64,000 nt of DNA from Nemertoderma westbladi (Eukaryota > Xenacoelomorpha > Nemertodermatida > Nemertodermatidae): the NCBI GenBank assembly GCA_032718475.1, contig JAUCBJ010000896.1, positions 1-64,000 on the forward strand, read 5' to 3'. Position numbers and translations under genes: made by a program. The notes under the pieces were generated by a model. It was given only the letters and a program-made list of their open reading frames with translations. It ran no database searches and was not told the origin of the DNA. The stretch's first letter is position 1. Each line of letters opens with the position of its first letter. Of the stretch, positions 10,538 to 22,316 are shown in pieces.

Positions 10538-11803
10538 AGAAAGGCATTTCCTAAAGGAAATGCAACCACGAAGCTAAGGAAAATTAAACAAACCGCCACA
10601 ATTAGTTTGTTGCTTAGCCTAGTTTAGTAGCATTTGACAATAATTAACTTCTATTCCCATGGAAACTAGAGTTCTGTGGAACTGTTGTTTTAACCTTTGA
10701 AAAAAGATTCAGTACAGATTGTGGTTCAGATAACACATATACAAAGTTTCAGAAAATATTGTAGTTTATGTCCAAATTACCGATTTTCTATCAAAATGCA
10801 TCTGTTTGTAGTGGTTGTCATGGAAACTGAAAAATAGAACAATGTAATTCGGATGCAGAATAAGTCATATAGTGGGGGTAGGTGTTGGTCCCAAGTCTTA
10901 ATAGTATTAACTTGTGCTTCAAATTATCATTTTATAAATTTTAACATCTGTTTAGTCTTGTTGCTATGGTGACTGGAATTTCTAATTAACCTCGAACGGC
11001 TTGGATATGAACCTTATAGTTGAGTTGAGAAACCCCAAGTTTATATCTATTGCGGTTTTTCTACAAATAGAGTTATGAATATAGACTTGAATGATATAAT
11101 CTGTAATAAACTCCAGTTACCACGGTAACTAGATATTTCTGGAATGATTTGAGTTTCACTAAAAGTTCCAACTAGTGGTCCAGATAACACATACCCAGTT
11201 TTGTAAAATTTTATCGTGAAGTCTATGTCCAAATGAATAAGTTTTGAATAAAAACATCTGTTTTCAGCGGTTGTCATGGTAACTGAAAAATAGAACAATG
11301 TAATTCGGATGCAGAATAAGTTATATAGTGGGGGTAGGGGTTGGCCCCAAGTCATAACACCTTGCCCTTAGGCCTCAAATTAACATTTTATAAATTTTAA
11401 CATCTGTTTATCCCGGTTGCCAAGGTAACTGGATTTTCTATTTAGCTTCAATCGGATCTGCTATGGACCTTATAGTTGTGTTGCGAAACCCCAAGTTTAT
11501 ATCTATTATAGTTTTCCTACAAATAGAGTTATAAATATTGACTTGAAATACATAGACTTTTTTTGAAGTCCGTTGCCATGGAAACCAGATTTTTCCTGCA
11601 TATGAGACCCGGCCCAAAAGATGCGCCTCGTCGAGTAGTATATACATGCAAAATTTCAGGGTACTTTTAAAGGCTAGTTTTTTCACCGGTCAAAAAAAAC
11701 CAAATCTGCCTCACACAAGTAAAATAGCCCACTATGAATAGACCATCTCAGCTAAGGAAAATCTTTCTTAGCGAAAGTAGTTGATTTTCCTTAGCTTCGT
11801 GGA
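10538..11803 (+). mobile_element. TIR repeat element e2, duplicated copy
   Basis: Duplicate of 6321-7586 with both ends present. Confidence 0.65.
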
Positions 11804-11893
11804 CTTCGTGGATCGTATTACTGTAGCACGGAAGAAATTTATATCGAAGATGCTTAAAAACCATGATAGTGAACTTCCCTTTTGTAAAGTACT
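11804..11893 (+). pseudogene. LINE fragment, duplicated copy
   Basis: Duplicate of 7587-7676. Confidence 0.5.
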
Positions 11894-13154
11894 AGAAAGG
11901 CATTTCCTAAAGGAAATGCAACCACGAAGCTAAGGAAAATTAAACAAACGGCCACAATTTGGTTCGTTGCTTAGCCTAGTTTAGTAGCATTTGCCAATAA
12001 ATAACTTCTATTCCCATGGAAACTAGAGTTCTCTGGAACTGTTGGTTTTACCTTTGAAAAAAGATTCAGTCCAGATTGTTTTTCAGATAACACATCGAGT
12101 TTCAGAAAATATTGTAGTTTATGTCCAAATTACAGATTTTCTATCAAAATGCATCTGTTTGCAGTGGTTGTCATGGAAACTGAAAAATAGAACAATGTAA
12201 TTCGGATGCAGAATAAGTCATATAGTGGGGGTAGGTGTTGGTCCCAAGTCATAATACTATTAAATTGTGCTTCAAATTATCATTTTATTAATTTTAACAT
12301 CTGTTTACTCTTGTTGCTATGGTAAATGGATTTTCTAATTAACTTCGAACGGCTTGTATATGGACCTTATAGATGAGTTACAAAACCCCAAGTTTATATA
12401 TATTACAGTTTTGCTAGAAATAGAGTTATCAATATAGACTTGAATGATATAGAGTTTAATAAACTACAGTTACCATGGTAACTAAATTTCTGGAATGATT
12501 TAAGTTTCACTAAAAGTTCCAACTAGTGGTGCAGATAACACATACCCAGTTTTGTAAAATTTTATCGCGAAGTCTATGTCCAAATGAATAATTTTTGTAT
12601 AAAAACATCTGTTTTCGGCTGTTGTCATGGTAACTGAAAAATAGAACAATGTAATTCGGATGCAGAATAAGTTATATAGTGGGGGTAGGGGTTGGTCTCA
12701 AGTCATAACACCTTGCCCTTAGGCCTCAAATTATCATTTTATAAATTTTAACATCTGTTTATCCCGGTTGCCAACGTAACTGGATTTTCTATTTAGCCTC
12801 AATCGGATCTGCTATGGACCTTATAGTTGTGTTGCGAAACCCCAAGTTTAAATCTATTATAGTTTTCCTACAAATAGAGTTATAAATATTGACTTGAAAT
12901 ACATAGACTTTTTTTGAAGTCCGTTGCCATGGAAACCAGATTTTTCCTGGATATGAGACCCGGCCCAAAAGATGCGCCTCGCCGAGTAGTATATACATGC
13001 AAAATTTCAGGGTACTTTTAAAGGCTAGTTTTTTCGCCTATCAAAAAACCCCAAATCTGCCTCACACAAGTAAAATAGCCCACTATGAATAGACCATCTC
13101 AGCTAAGGAAAATCTTTCTTAGCGAAAGTAGTTGATTTTCCTTAGCTTCGTGGA
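11894..13154 (+). mobile_element. TIR repeat element e3, duplicated copy with right end intact
   Basis: Same as 7677-8894 but it continues to a normal right end (CTTCGTGGA at 13146-13154), so this copy shows what the first lost. Confidence 0.65.
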
Positions 13155-13517
13155 TTTGATCTATGTAAGAAAGAAAACTAACCCGGATCCAAATTACTGA
13201 TTGAGAGTCTAAATTCTGGAACTGACCCTTTCTGTGAGATTCATGATAGAATTCGTCGAAAACCAGCATCGTCGACAAAATTTCATACTTACCGGCAATT
13301 AATAAATATACAATTAAAACCACATGTACTGTAGTCCCAACGTAAAGTTTACATACCGGACTTTGTTAGGATATGGTTCATAAGAATACGCGTTATGTCA
13401 CACGACCTCCGAATTGAAAAGGGTAGATGGAGCAGAACCCCTACCACCGAGAACAGAGTGTGTCAGTGTGACAAGACGTCATTACAAACCGAGGACCATG
13501 TTCTGACCAATTGTACG
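13155..13517 (+). pseudogene. LINE fragment, C-terminal zinc domain
   Basis: The translation ends with a MSHDLRIEKGRWSRTP segment and a C-x-C...H-x4-C cluster (VCQCDKTSLQTEDHVLTNC), typical of the C-terminus of many LINE proteins. It has internal stops and is cut at 13518 by e4. With 3797-4252 and 7587-7676 it gives the order of one LINE. Confidence 0.7.
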
Positions 13518-14788
13518 AGAAAGGCATTTCCTAAAGGAAATGCAACCACGAAGCTAAGGAAAATTAAACAAACGGCCACACTTTGGTTCGTTGCTTGCTT
13601 AGCCTCGTTTAGTAGCAATTGTCAATAATTAACTTCTATTCCCATGGAAACTAGAGTTCGCTGGAACTGTTGCTTTAACCTTTGAAAAAAAATTCAGTAC
13701 AGATTGTGGTTCAGATAACACATGTACTGAGTTTTAGAAAATATTGTAGTTTATGTCCAAATTACCGATTTTCTATCAAAATGCATCTGTTTGTAGTGGT
13801 TGTCATGGAAACTGAAAAATAGAACAATGTAATTCGGATGCAGAATAAGTCATATAGTGGGGGTAGGTGTTGGTCCCAAGTCATAATACTATTAACTTGT
13901 GCTTCAAATTATCATTTTATAAATTTTAATATCTGTTTAGTCTTGTTGCTATGGTGACTGGAATTTCTAATTAACCTCGAACGGCTTGGATATGAACCTT
14001 ATAGTTGAGTTGAGAAACCCCAAGTTTATATCTATTGCGGTTTTTCTACAAATAGAGTTATGAATATAGACTTGAATGATATAATCTGTAATAAACTCCA
14101 GTTACCACGGTAACTAGATATTTCTGGAATGTTTTGAGTTTCACTAAAAGTTCCAACTAGTGGTCCAGATAACACATACCCAGTTTTGTAAAATTTTATC
14201 GTGAAGTCTATGTCCAAATGAATAAGTTTTGAATAAAAACATCTGTTTTCAGCGGTTGTCATGGTAACTGAAAAATAGAACAATGTAATTCGGATGCAGA
14301 ATAAGTTATATAGTGGGGGTAGGGGTTGGTCCCAAGTCATAACACCTTGCCCTTAGGCTTCAAATTAACATTTTATAAATTTTAACATCTGTTTATCCCG
14401 GTTGCCAAGGTAACTGGATTTTCTATTTAGCCTCAATCGGATCTGCTATGGACCTTATAGTTGTGTTGCGAAACCCCAAGTTTATATCTATTATAGTTTT
14501 CCTACAAATAGAGTTATAAATATTGACTTGAAATACATAGACTTTTTTTGAAGTCCGTTGCCATGGAAACCAGATTTTTCCTGGATATGAGACCCGGCCC
14601 AAAAGATGCGCCTCGTCGAGTAGTATATACATGCAAAATTTCAGGGTACTTTTAAAGGCTAGTTTTTTCGCCTATCAAAAAACCCCAAATCTGCCTCACA
14701 CAAGTAAAATAGCCCACTATGAATAGACCATCTCAGCTAAGGAAAATCTTTCTTAGCGAAAGTAGTTGATTTTCCTTAGCTTCGTGGA
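13518..14788 (+). mobile_element. TIR repeat element e4, complete
   Basis: Same ends and interior organisation as e2, 1271 bp. It is inserted in the LINE C-terminal domain. Confidence 0.65.
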
Positions 14789-14792
14789 TACT

Positions 14793-14882
14793 AGAAAGGA
14801 TTTCCTAAAGGAAATGCAACCACGAAGCTAAGGAAAATTAAACAAACGGCCACACTTTCGTTCATTGCTTAGCCTAGTTTAT
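14793..14882 (+). mobile_element. TIR element e5, left-end fragment
   Basis: Only the left terminal ~90 bp of the family, with a base missing in the end hairpin. Confidence 0.6.
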
Positions 14883-14889
14883 TAGTACT

Positions 14890-16156
14890 AGAAAGGCATT
14901 TCCTAAAGGAAATGCAACCACGAAGCTAAGGAAAATTAAACAAACGGCCACACTTTGGTTCGTTGCTTAGCCTCGTTTAGTAGCATTTGCCAATAATTAA
15001 CTTATATTCCCATGGAAACTAGAGTTCTCTGGAACTGTTGGTTTTACCTTTGAAAAAAGATTCAGTAAAGATTGTGGTTCAGACAACACATACCAAGTTT
15101 CAGAAAATATTGTAGTTTATGTCCAAATTACCGATTTTCTATTAAAATGCAACTGTTTGCAGTGGTTGTCATGGAAACTGAAAAATAGAACAATGTAATT
15201 CGGATGCAGTCATATAATGGGGGTAGGTCTTGGTCCCAAGTCATAATACTATTAACTTGTGCTTCAATAATTATAATTTTATAAATTTTAACATCTGTTT
15301 AGTCTTGTTACTATGGTAACTGGATTGTGTAATTAACGTGGAACGGCTTGTATATGGATGGACCTTATAGATGTGTTGCAAAACCCCAAATTTATATATA
15401 TTACATTATTTTGCTACAAATAGAGTATTGAATTTAGACTTGAATGATATAGACTTTAATAAACTCCAGTCACCATGGTAACTAGATATTTCTGGAATGT
15501 TTTCAGTTTCACCAAAAGTCCCAACTAGTGGTCCAGATAACACATACCCAGTTTCGTAAAATTTTATCGTGAAGTCTATGTCCAAATGAGTAATTTTTGC
15601 ATAAAAACATCTGTTTTCAGCGGTTGTCATGGTAACTGCAAAATAGAACAATCTAATTCGGACGCAGAATAATTTATATAGTGGGGGTAGGGGTTGGTCC
15701 CAAGTCATAACACCTTGCCCTTAGGCTTCAAATTAACATTTTATAAATTTTAACATCTGTTTAGCCTGGTTGCCAAGGTAACTGGATTTTCTATTTAGCT
15801 TCAATCGGCTCTGCTATGGACCTTATAGTTGTGTTGCGAAACCCCAAGTTTATATCTATTATAGTTTTCCTACAAATAGAGTTATAAATATTGACTTGAA
15901 ATACATAGACTTTTTTTGAAGTCCGTTGCCATGGAAACCAGATTTTTCCTGGATATGAGACCCGGCCCAAAAGATGCGCCTCGTCGAGTAGTATATACAT
16001 GCAAAATTTCAGGGTACTTTTAAAGGCTAGTTTTTTCACCTGTCAAAAAAAACCAAATCTGCCTCACACAAGTAAAATAGCCCACTATGAATAGACCATC
16101 TCAGCTAAGGAAAATCTTTCTTAGCGAAAGTAGTTGATTTTCCTTAGCTTCGTGGA
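14890..16156 (+). mobile_element. TIR repeat element e6, complete
   Basis: Same family, more diverged interior, ends intact. Confidence 0.65.
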
Positions 16157-16321
16157 TAAACTTGGGGTTTCTCAACTCAACTATAAGGTCCGCAGCAGAG
16201 CCGATTGAGGTTGAATAGAAAATCCAGTTACCTTGGCAACCGGGCTAAACAGATGTTAAAATTTATAAAATGTTAATTTGAAGCCTAAGGTTAATGAGTT
16301 ATTACTTGGGACCAACCCCTA
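16157..16321 (-). mobile_element. inverted internal fragment of the TIR element
   Basis: This is the reverse complement of the interior from the GGGGTTGGTCCCAAGT region to the CCCCAAGTTT region of the family. It lies between e6 and e7. Confidence 0.65.
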
Positions 16322-16323
16322 CT

Positions 16324-17595
16324 AGAAAGGCATTTCCTAAAGGAAATGCAACCACGAAGCTAAGGAAAATTAAACAAACGGCCACACTTTCGTTCGTTGC
16401 TTATAGCCTAGTTTAGTAGCATTTGCCAATAATTTACTTCTATTCCCATGGAAACTAAAGTTCTCTGGAACTGTTGGTTTTACCTTTGAAAAAACATTCA
16501 GTCCAGATTGTGGTTCAGATAACACATACCAAGTTTCAGAAAATATTGTAGTTTATGTCCAAATTACCAATTTTCTATCAAAATGCATCTGTTTGCAGTG
16601 GTTGTCATGGAAACAGAAAAATAGAACAATGTAATTCGTATGCAGAATAAGTGATATAGTGGTAGTAGGTGTTGGTCCCAAGTCATAATACTATTAACTA
16701 GTGCTTCAAATTATCATTTTATAAATTTTAACATCTGTTTAGTCTTGTTACTATGGTAGCTGGATTTTCAAATTAACCTCGAACGGCTTGTATGTATATG
16801 GACCTTATAGATGAGTTGCAAAACCCCAAGTTTATATATATTACATTATTTTGCTACAAATAGAGTTATGAATATAGACTTGAATAATATAGACTTTAAT
16901 AAACTACAGTTACCATGGTAACTAGATATTTCTGGAATGTTTTGAGTTTTACTAAAAGTTCCAACTAGTGGTCCAGATAACACATACCCAGTTTTGTAAA
17001 ATTTTATCGCGAATTCTATGTCCAAATGAATAATTTTTGTATAAAAACATATGTTTTCTGCGGTTGTCATGGTAACTGAAAAATATAACAATGTAATTCG
17101 GATGCAGAATAAGTTATATAGTGGGGGTAGGGGTTGGTCCCAAGTCATAACAACTTGCCCTTAGGCTTCAAATTATCATTTTGTAAATTTTAACATCTGT
17201 TTAGCCCGGTTGCCAAGGTAACTGGATTTTCTATTTAGCCTCAATCGGATCTGCTATTGACCTTATAGTTGTGTTGCGAAACCCCAAGTTTATATCTATT
17301 ATAGTTTTCCTACAAATAGAGTTATAAATATTGACTTGAAATACATAGACTTTTTTTGAAGTCCGTTGCCATGGAAACCAGATTTTTCCTGGATATGAGA
17401 CCCGGCCCAAAAGATGCGCCTCGTCGAGTAGTATATACATGGAAAATTTCAGGGTACTTTTAAAGGCTAGTTTTTTCCCCGGTCAAAAAAACCAAATCTG
17501 CTCCATACAAGTAAAATAGCCCACTATGAATAGACCATCTCAGCTAAGGAAAATCTTTCTTAGCGAAAGTAGTTGATTTTCCTTAACTTCGTGGA
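16324..17595 (+). mobile_element. TIR repeat element e7, complete
   Basis: Same ends (right end carries TTAACTTCGTGG). The interior includes a perfect GTTACCATGGTAAC at 16909-16922. Confidence 0.65.
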
Positions 17596-17845
17596 TTATC
17601 TGAACCTGTACGTGTTAAGTATGGCGCTGATATAAATGTTGGAACTTTAGAAAACATTCGGCTGTAATAATGATAAGTTACATACTTTATGTTGTTATAT
17701 TAGGGACGTATTACAGATATACCGCTAAAAATAGCTTTAGTTTATGTAGATTTAATTCACGTTTTCTCCTTCGTTGATTGTGCAAATAATATAAAGATTA
17801 TTAATATGATATGTAATTAATATTCGCTCAAAATTCGCTCACTAC

Positions 17846-18196
17846 TACTGTACTACTGTACTAGGTACACTGTACTACTACTGTACTACTACTGTACTAC
17901 TGTACTACTACTGTACTACTGTACTACTACTGTACTACTGTACTACTACTGTACTACTACTGTACTACTGTACTACTACTGTACTACTGTACTACTCTAC
18001 TACTACTGTACTACTACTGTACTACTGTACTACTGTACTACTGTACTACTACTGTACTACTGTACTACTACTGTACAACTGTACTACTGTACTACTACTG
18101 TACTACTGTACTACTGTACTACTGTACTACACTGTACTACTGTACTACTGTACTACTACTGTACTAAGGTACTACAACTGTACTACTGTACTAATG
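17846..18196. repeat. TACTG/TAC microsatellite
   Basis: About 350 bp of irregular GTACTACTACT and GTACTACT units. Confidence 0.95.
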
Positions 18197-18229
18197 TACT
18201 GCTATCGTGATCAGAGGGTTTGAAAACTT

Positions 18230-19060
18230 AACAGTTTGAAATTTTTTCTACTTAAAGTACTTTTCGTTCTGGGGCACCATAATGGAACCAAAAATGATGT
18301 TTGCATTTCCAGAAAATATTTTTGAAATAGTGTTGTCGTGACCAGCGTCCTAGAAAAACCTTATACCATCAAAATTTTATTGAACGGAACCGCTTCCGCT
18401 TTGCAGGATATTTGCTGATCAATTTGATTATTTTTGAAAATTTGGTGCCCGCACAACAATTTTTACCCACCGGCGAAAAATACAAGTTTGAAAACTCTTA
18501 TGAAATTTTTACTGATTCCATTGAATTCAGAACCCTCACAAACCCGTATAACGCAAGAAACACGGTGACACAATCAATTGATATTTTTGATGGATTTCAA
18601 ATTTTGTGCTAGCACCACATTTTGCACCCACTTCCGAAAAATACAAGTTTGAGATGTCTAGTTTGATAATTATATATTCCATTGAATTCAAAATAGCCAT
18701 AAACCTCTAAAACGAAAGAAATAAATTGTCACAAAGAATTTTATCTTTTGAATGGATTTTCAAAATTTCGTGCTTGCACCCTAACTTGCACACAGCACCG
18801 AAAAATACAAGTTTGATACGCTTGGTGCAACTTGTATATATTCCATCGAAACCAGAACCCCAAAAATTCCAAATTGCGTAAAAAATAAGTTTCAAACGAT
18901 CAATTTACAAAATTGACATATTTCAAAATTTCGTGCTGGCACAAAAATTTGGCACCCGCCGAAAAAAACAAGTTTTAAATTTCTAAATCAATTTATATAT
19001 GAATTCCATCCAATTGCTAACACCAAAAATCCGGTGTAAAAAAAATAGAGATGTTACAAA
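18230..19060. repeat. diverged ~160-bp tandem repeat, about four units
   Basis: The words TTTCGTGCTNGCAC...CCGAAAAATACAAGTTTGA recur near 18441, 18602, 18766 and 18929, a ~162-bp period. Same family as 3390-3760. No coding signal. Confidence 0.65.
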
Positions 19061-19689
19061 TCACATTTAATGAACTGTAATTTTCAAAAAACGTCTCAAA
19101 AAAAGTGCCAAAAGTAGGGTTAAAAAATGGTGCTATAACTCGAATTGACTGAAAACGGTTTTCACTACTAGAAAGACAATATATTTTTAGGGAAAATCAT
19201 AAAATTTCAGATTCCCAACTGCGTTTGTTTCAGAATTAAAACAAAAAACAATGACCCCCCCCCCCCCCCTCCCCGGGGTTTAATAGGGTTAAAAGACACT
19301 GGCCTTGAAAATGCGGATGATCTAGCAAATGTCATGGTTGATAAGGTGTTGTGGCTGCGCAATTTTGTCGACAAGCCGGCACAGCATTCTTATGTAATAT
19401 ATATATATATATATATGATGCAACTGCAATGTAGCATGCCGATCGTAGTAAAGTAATAGTAATAGTGGCTGCGACACTGGTTTCAGGGATTCTATATAAG
19501 AGAAATAACTGGCCCACTAAATTTCATTTAAATAAAAATAACTTTATTTAACATAATATGCAACATGTTTTTATTTGTTAATATAATTGTCAGCTCGACT
19601 GACATACCCGATGAAATGAAATTAAAAACTGGCCCACTAAATTTAGGGGCTTTGCAGCAGCTTGGCGGGTCGTATCTATAGTTGGTCAT
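19061..19689. other. noncoding repeat remnants
   Basis: AT-rich sequence with a poly-C tract at about 19256-19272 and an (AT)n run near 19398-19416. No gene seen. Confidence 0.5.
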
Positions 19690-19996
19690 GACGTTGTTGT
19701 AAAACTTGGCGGAAGCCAGGCGCCACGCAGTCTGTCTGTGACCATTAATCATAAGAATGTAATTTAAAGTGATAAATTAACATACAATGGTATCTATACT
19801 AAGGTTAGTTACTAATAATTGTTCAATAATAGGTCTTAATACTTGCCGCCTTTGATTTCCTTTGAGACTATATTGATTGCATAAAGCTCTCTGATGTCAG
19901 AGTCAGCTCCTTTCCTATCGCAGTAAATCCAACAGGCGTCTGCGGCGACAAAGAATGGAAGCTGTACCTCATCTAGTGTGGGTTGGATGTTTCCTT
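19690..19996. repeat. dispersed repeat, copy 1
   Basis: About 300 bp shared with 52496-52790 (CATAAGAATGTAATTTAAAG, then CTTGCCGCCTTTGATT, then GTGTGGGTTGGATGTTTCC). Both copies lie next to the 24/31-bp minisatellite. Confidence 0.75.
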
Positions 19997-20071
19997 AACA
20001 ATTTGCGTACTAAAGATAAATTACATAAATTTTTACTTCCAATGACCAAGAAAATATATTTGACCAAAGAG

Positions 20072-20300
20072 GATGTAGAGACATTACCCCGCGCCCGGGA
20101 AGAGACGTGACCCCGTGCCCGTGTAGAGATGTGACCCCGCGCCCGTTTAGAGACGTGACCCTGCACCCGAGTAGAGATGTGACACATCACCCCGTGCCCA
20201 TGTAGAAGCGTGACCCGGCGCCCTTGTAAAGACGTGACCCCGCGCCCGGGTAGAGACGTGACACATAACCCCGTGCCCATGTAGAAGCGTGACCCCGTGT
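20072..20300. repeat. 24/31-bp GC-rich minisatellite, short block
   Basis: Units of the TGTAGAGACGTGACCCCGCG type. Same family as 22317-24535 and 52011-52409. Confidence 0.9.
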
Positions 20301-21129
20301 GTTATAAATAGTATTACATTTTATTAACAAATAATTTCGAAAAGTTGTATGATACTTTTATGCAAGGTGGCTATGTAGACACCTACAGAAAGTTTCAGAC
20401 TAATTGCTCAAAAATTGTAGAAGTAGTAGGGTTTTGAAGTTGACATTTTCTTTAAAAAAATACTTTGAGATAATCGACATTTCCTTATACATACTAATAG
20501 TAATTTCATTAGGAATCCCTAAATGGAAATTGTTATAACTTGAAAACTAAAAGAGCTATTAAATAGCGGTTTTCAGATTTGAAAAAACCATTCAATGGTG
20601 CATTATAATAGACCATAAAAAAATTCGATACATTTTTGACCAAAATGATGTCCCCCCCCCCCCCCCTTAATTATTAATAATTGTCTGAGAATTGTCTGTG
20701 TCGCAATGTAAGGCATTGATGCTACGCCTTGTTTTTATCCCCTTTTTATCCTATGAAAATGGTTTTATCATGAGGTTTTTTGTTATAGAATAAATATTTG
20801 ACCTTCTGACTGTAAGTACTGTAGCTAACAATTTTGTGTGTGAGCTAGTAGCCTACATGTTATTAGATTGTAAAAAAATTAAAATTATACTTTTCTCATC
20901 AATTAAATTTCTCTGAAATAATTTATGAAACATAGCTAGTAATTTGTATTTGATAATAGGATTGCTAGTAATCATTTGCTACTATAGCTAGTTTTTTTTT
21001 ATAATTTAATTTATTAATTCAAAAATATTGGTACAGTAAAAACAAGGTACAAAGTTTCACATATGCATAATAATGGTATTACGAAGATATTACGCACGAT
21101 TAATTAAGATTGCTGTAATAATATAAACT
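20301..21129. other. AT-rich noncoding sequence
   Basis: Contains a poly-C tract at about 20652-20667. No gene or tandem structure seen. Confidence 0.5.
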
Positions 21130-22135
21130 TTTAGAGTTCGCTCTACACGATATTAGATAGTACTGCGTCGCAGTACCGCTCGCCACAGAGTCTACAACAG
21201 CAACTACTAGAGGCTGCGTGAAAACGCCCTGTCGAGCAAATATGGTGATGGTATCCGTGCATTGCTAAACGTGAGAGAATTTGTCGAGACTTTTGGTTGG
21301 AGTTCGCCCAACTTCGATCAGAGTGGAGTCCTAAAGACCAAAATTCACTTTGGATGTCATCGAGTTTTTCATTAATATTACTGTGTGATATTAAACTCTG
21401 TTGTGAGTGGAAGATTTAACTTGTCCACCAACTCCAGTGCCAACGGAGGTTCCTGAGCCAATGCGTAGACTAGGCGATTTTTACTAAATTTTGAAACTGA
21501 TAGAGTCTTCTTCAGATAGACTGTTTTAATTTTATCTAAAGTTTCCATATCACTGGATTTCAGATGGGGCCATATTACTCGTAAACCACTTGTTATGACC
21601 GGTACAATCTTAATAGAAAATAAGCACATCGCTGTCGATACTGACAATAAGTGCGGATCGTGTATGGAATGGATTGATTTTAAACATTTACAAGTGACTG
21701 CAACACAATGTTTGGTAAACGATAAGGACGGTTGAAAAATCATTCCAAGATAATTGTAGTTATTTACTATTTTGACTAGTTTTCCATTTAAGTAAAATTT
21801 ATCGTTCAGACACAACTTCCCACCTCGTCGAAACTTCATAATAGCAGTTTTATCCAAATTAACTTCAATACCATATGCTTGTGTCCAATCCCAAAGGGCG
21901 TCTAATGCGGCTTGAATTTCTTCTCTAGTATGGCCGTAAAATAAAAGGTCATCAGCAAACAGCAATATTACAACTTTGCCTACTTTCCGTACTGCTTCTC
22001 TAACAAAACCAAAAATATCAGAAATAAAAATCACAAACAATAAAGGACTGAGCCATTCACCCTGTGCCAATCCCCGTATCTGGGCTAAAATCTTAGATAA
22101 CCGCAGTCCATCATAAATTCTAATAAAATTTGTTT
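21130..22135 (-). pseudogene. LINE reverse-transcriptase fragment
   Basis: On the minus strand the frame 22070-21378 encodes RT palm motifs: GLAQGEWLSPLLF (compare RQGDPLSP) and the catalytic LFADDLLFYG, then the NYLGM strand of the thumb. Homology extends upstream to about 22130 past an in-frame stop. It continues downstream in another frame to about 21130, ending in a His/Cys-rich segment (HHHIC...CCCRLCG) like the LINE C-terminal zinc domain. The 5' half, including endonuclease, is absent. A dead, truncated non-LTR element of a different family from 3797-13517. Confidence 0.8.
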
Positions 22136-22316
22136 ACAAAATGGCTTTAATTATTCTGTAGAGGCTTTCTTTAGTTTTTTTTTTACAAAATATACAGAAG
22201 AGATGGCTGTCAAAATACAGTTTGCGGCCTACTATTCACAAATGTAAATTATATACTTTTTTTTATTTTAACAATTTTATTTAATACGGGTATAACGATG
22301 ACGAGACGATAGGGAC

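Larger units (their letters stand above)
8905..13112. repeat. second copy of a 4217-bp tandem duplication (first copy 4688-8894)
   Basis: Sequence from 8905 repeats sequence from 4688 at a constant offset of 4217, with only scattered single-base differences. For example, a G at 12833 stands where 8616 has A. It copies the hammerhead array, part of e1, e2, the LINE piece and e3. The differences argue against a pure assembly duplicate, but a haplotype artefact is not excluded. Confidence 0.85.

Noticed and set aside
5932-17440. Recurring minus-strand ORFs of 69-102 codons with near-identical products
   Set aside because: They are translations of the TIR repeat interior, recur with every copy, and have no domain or start context.
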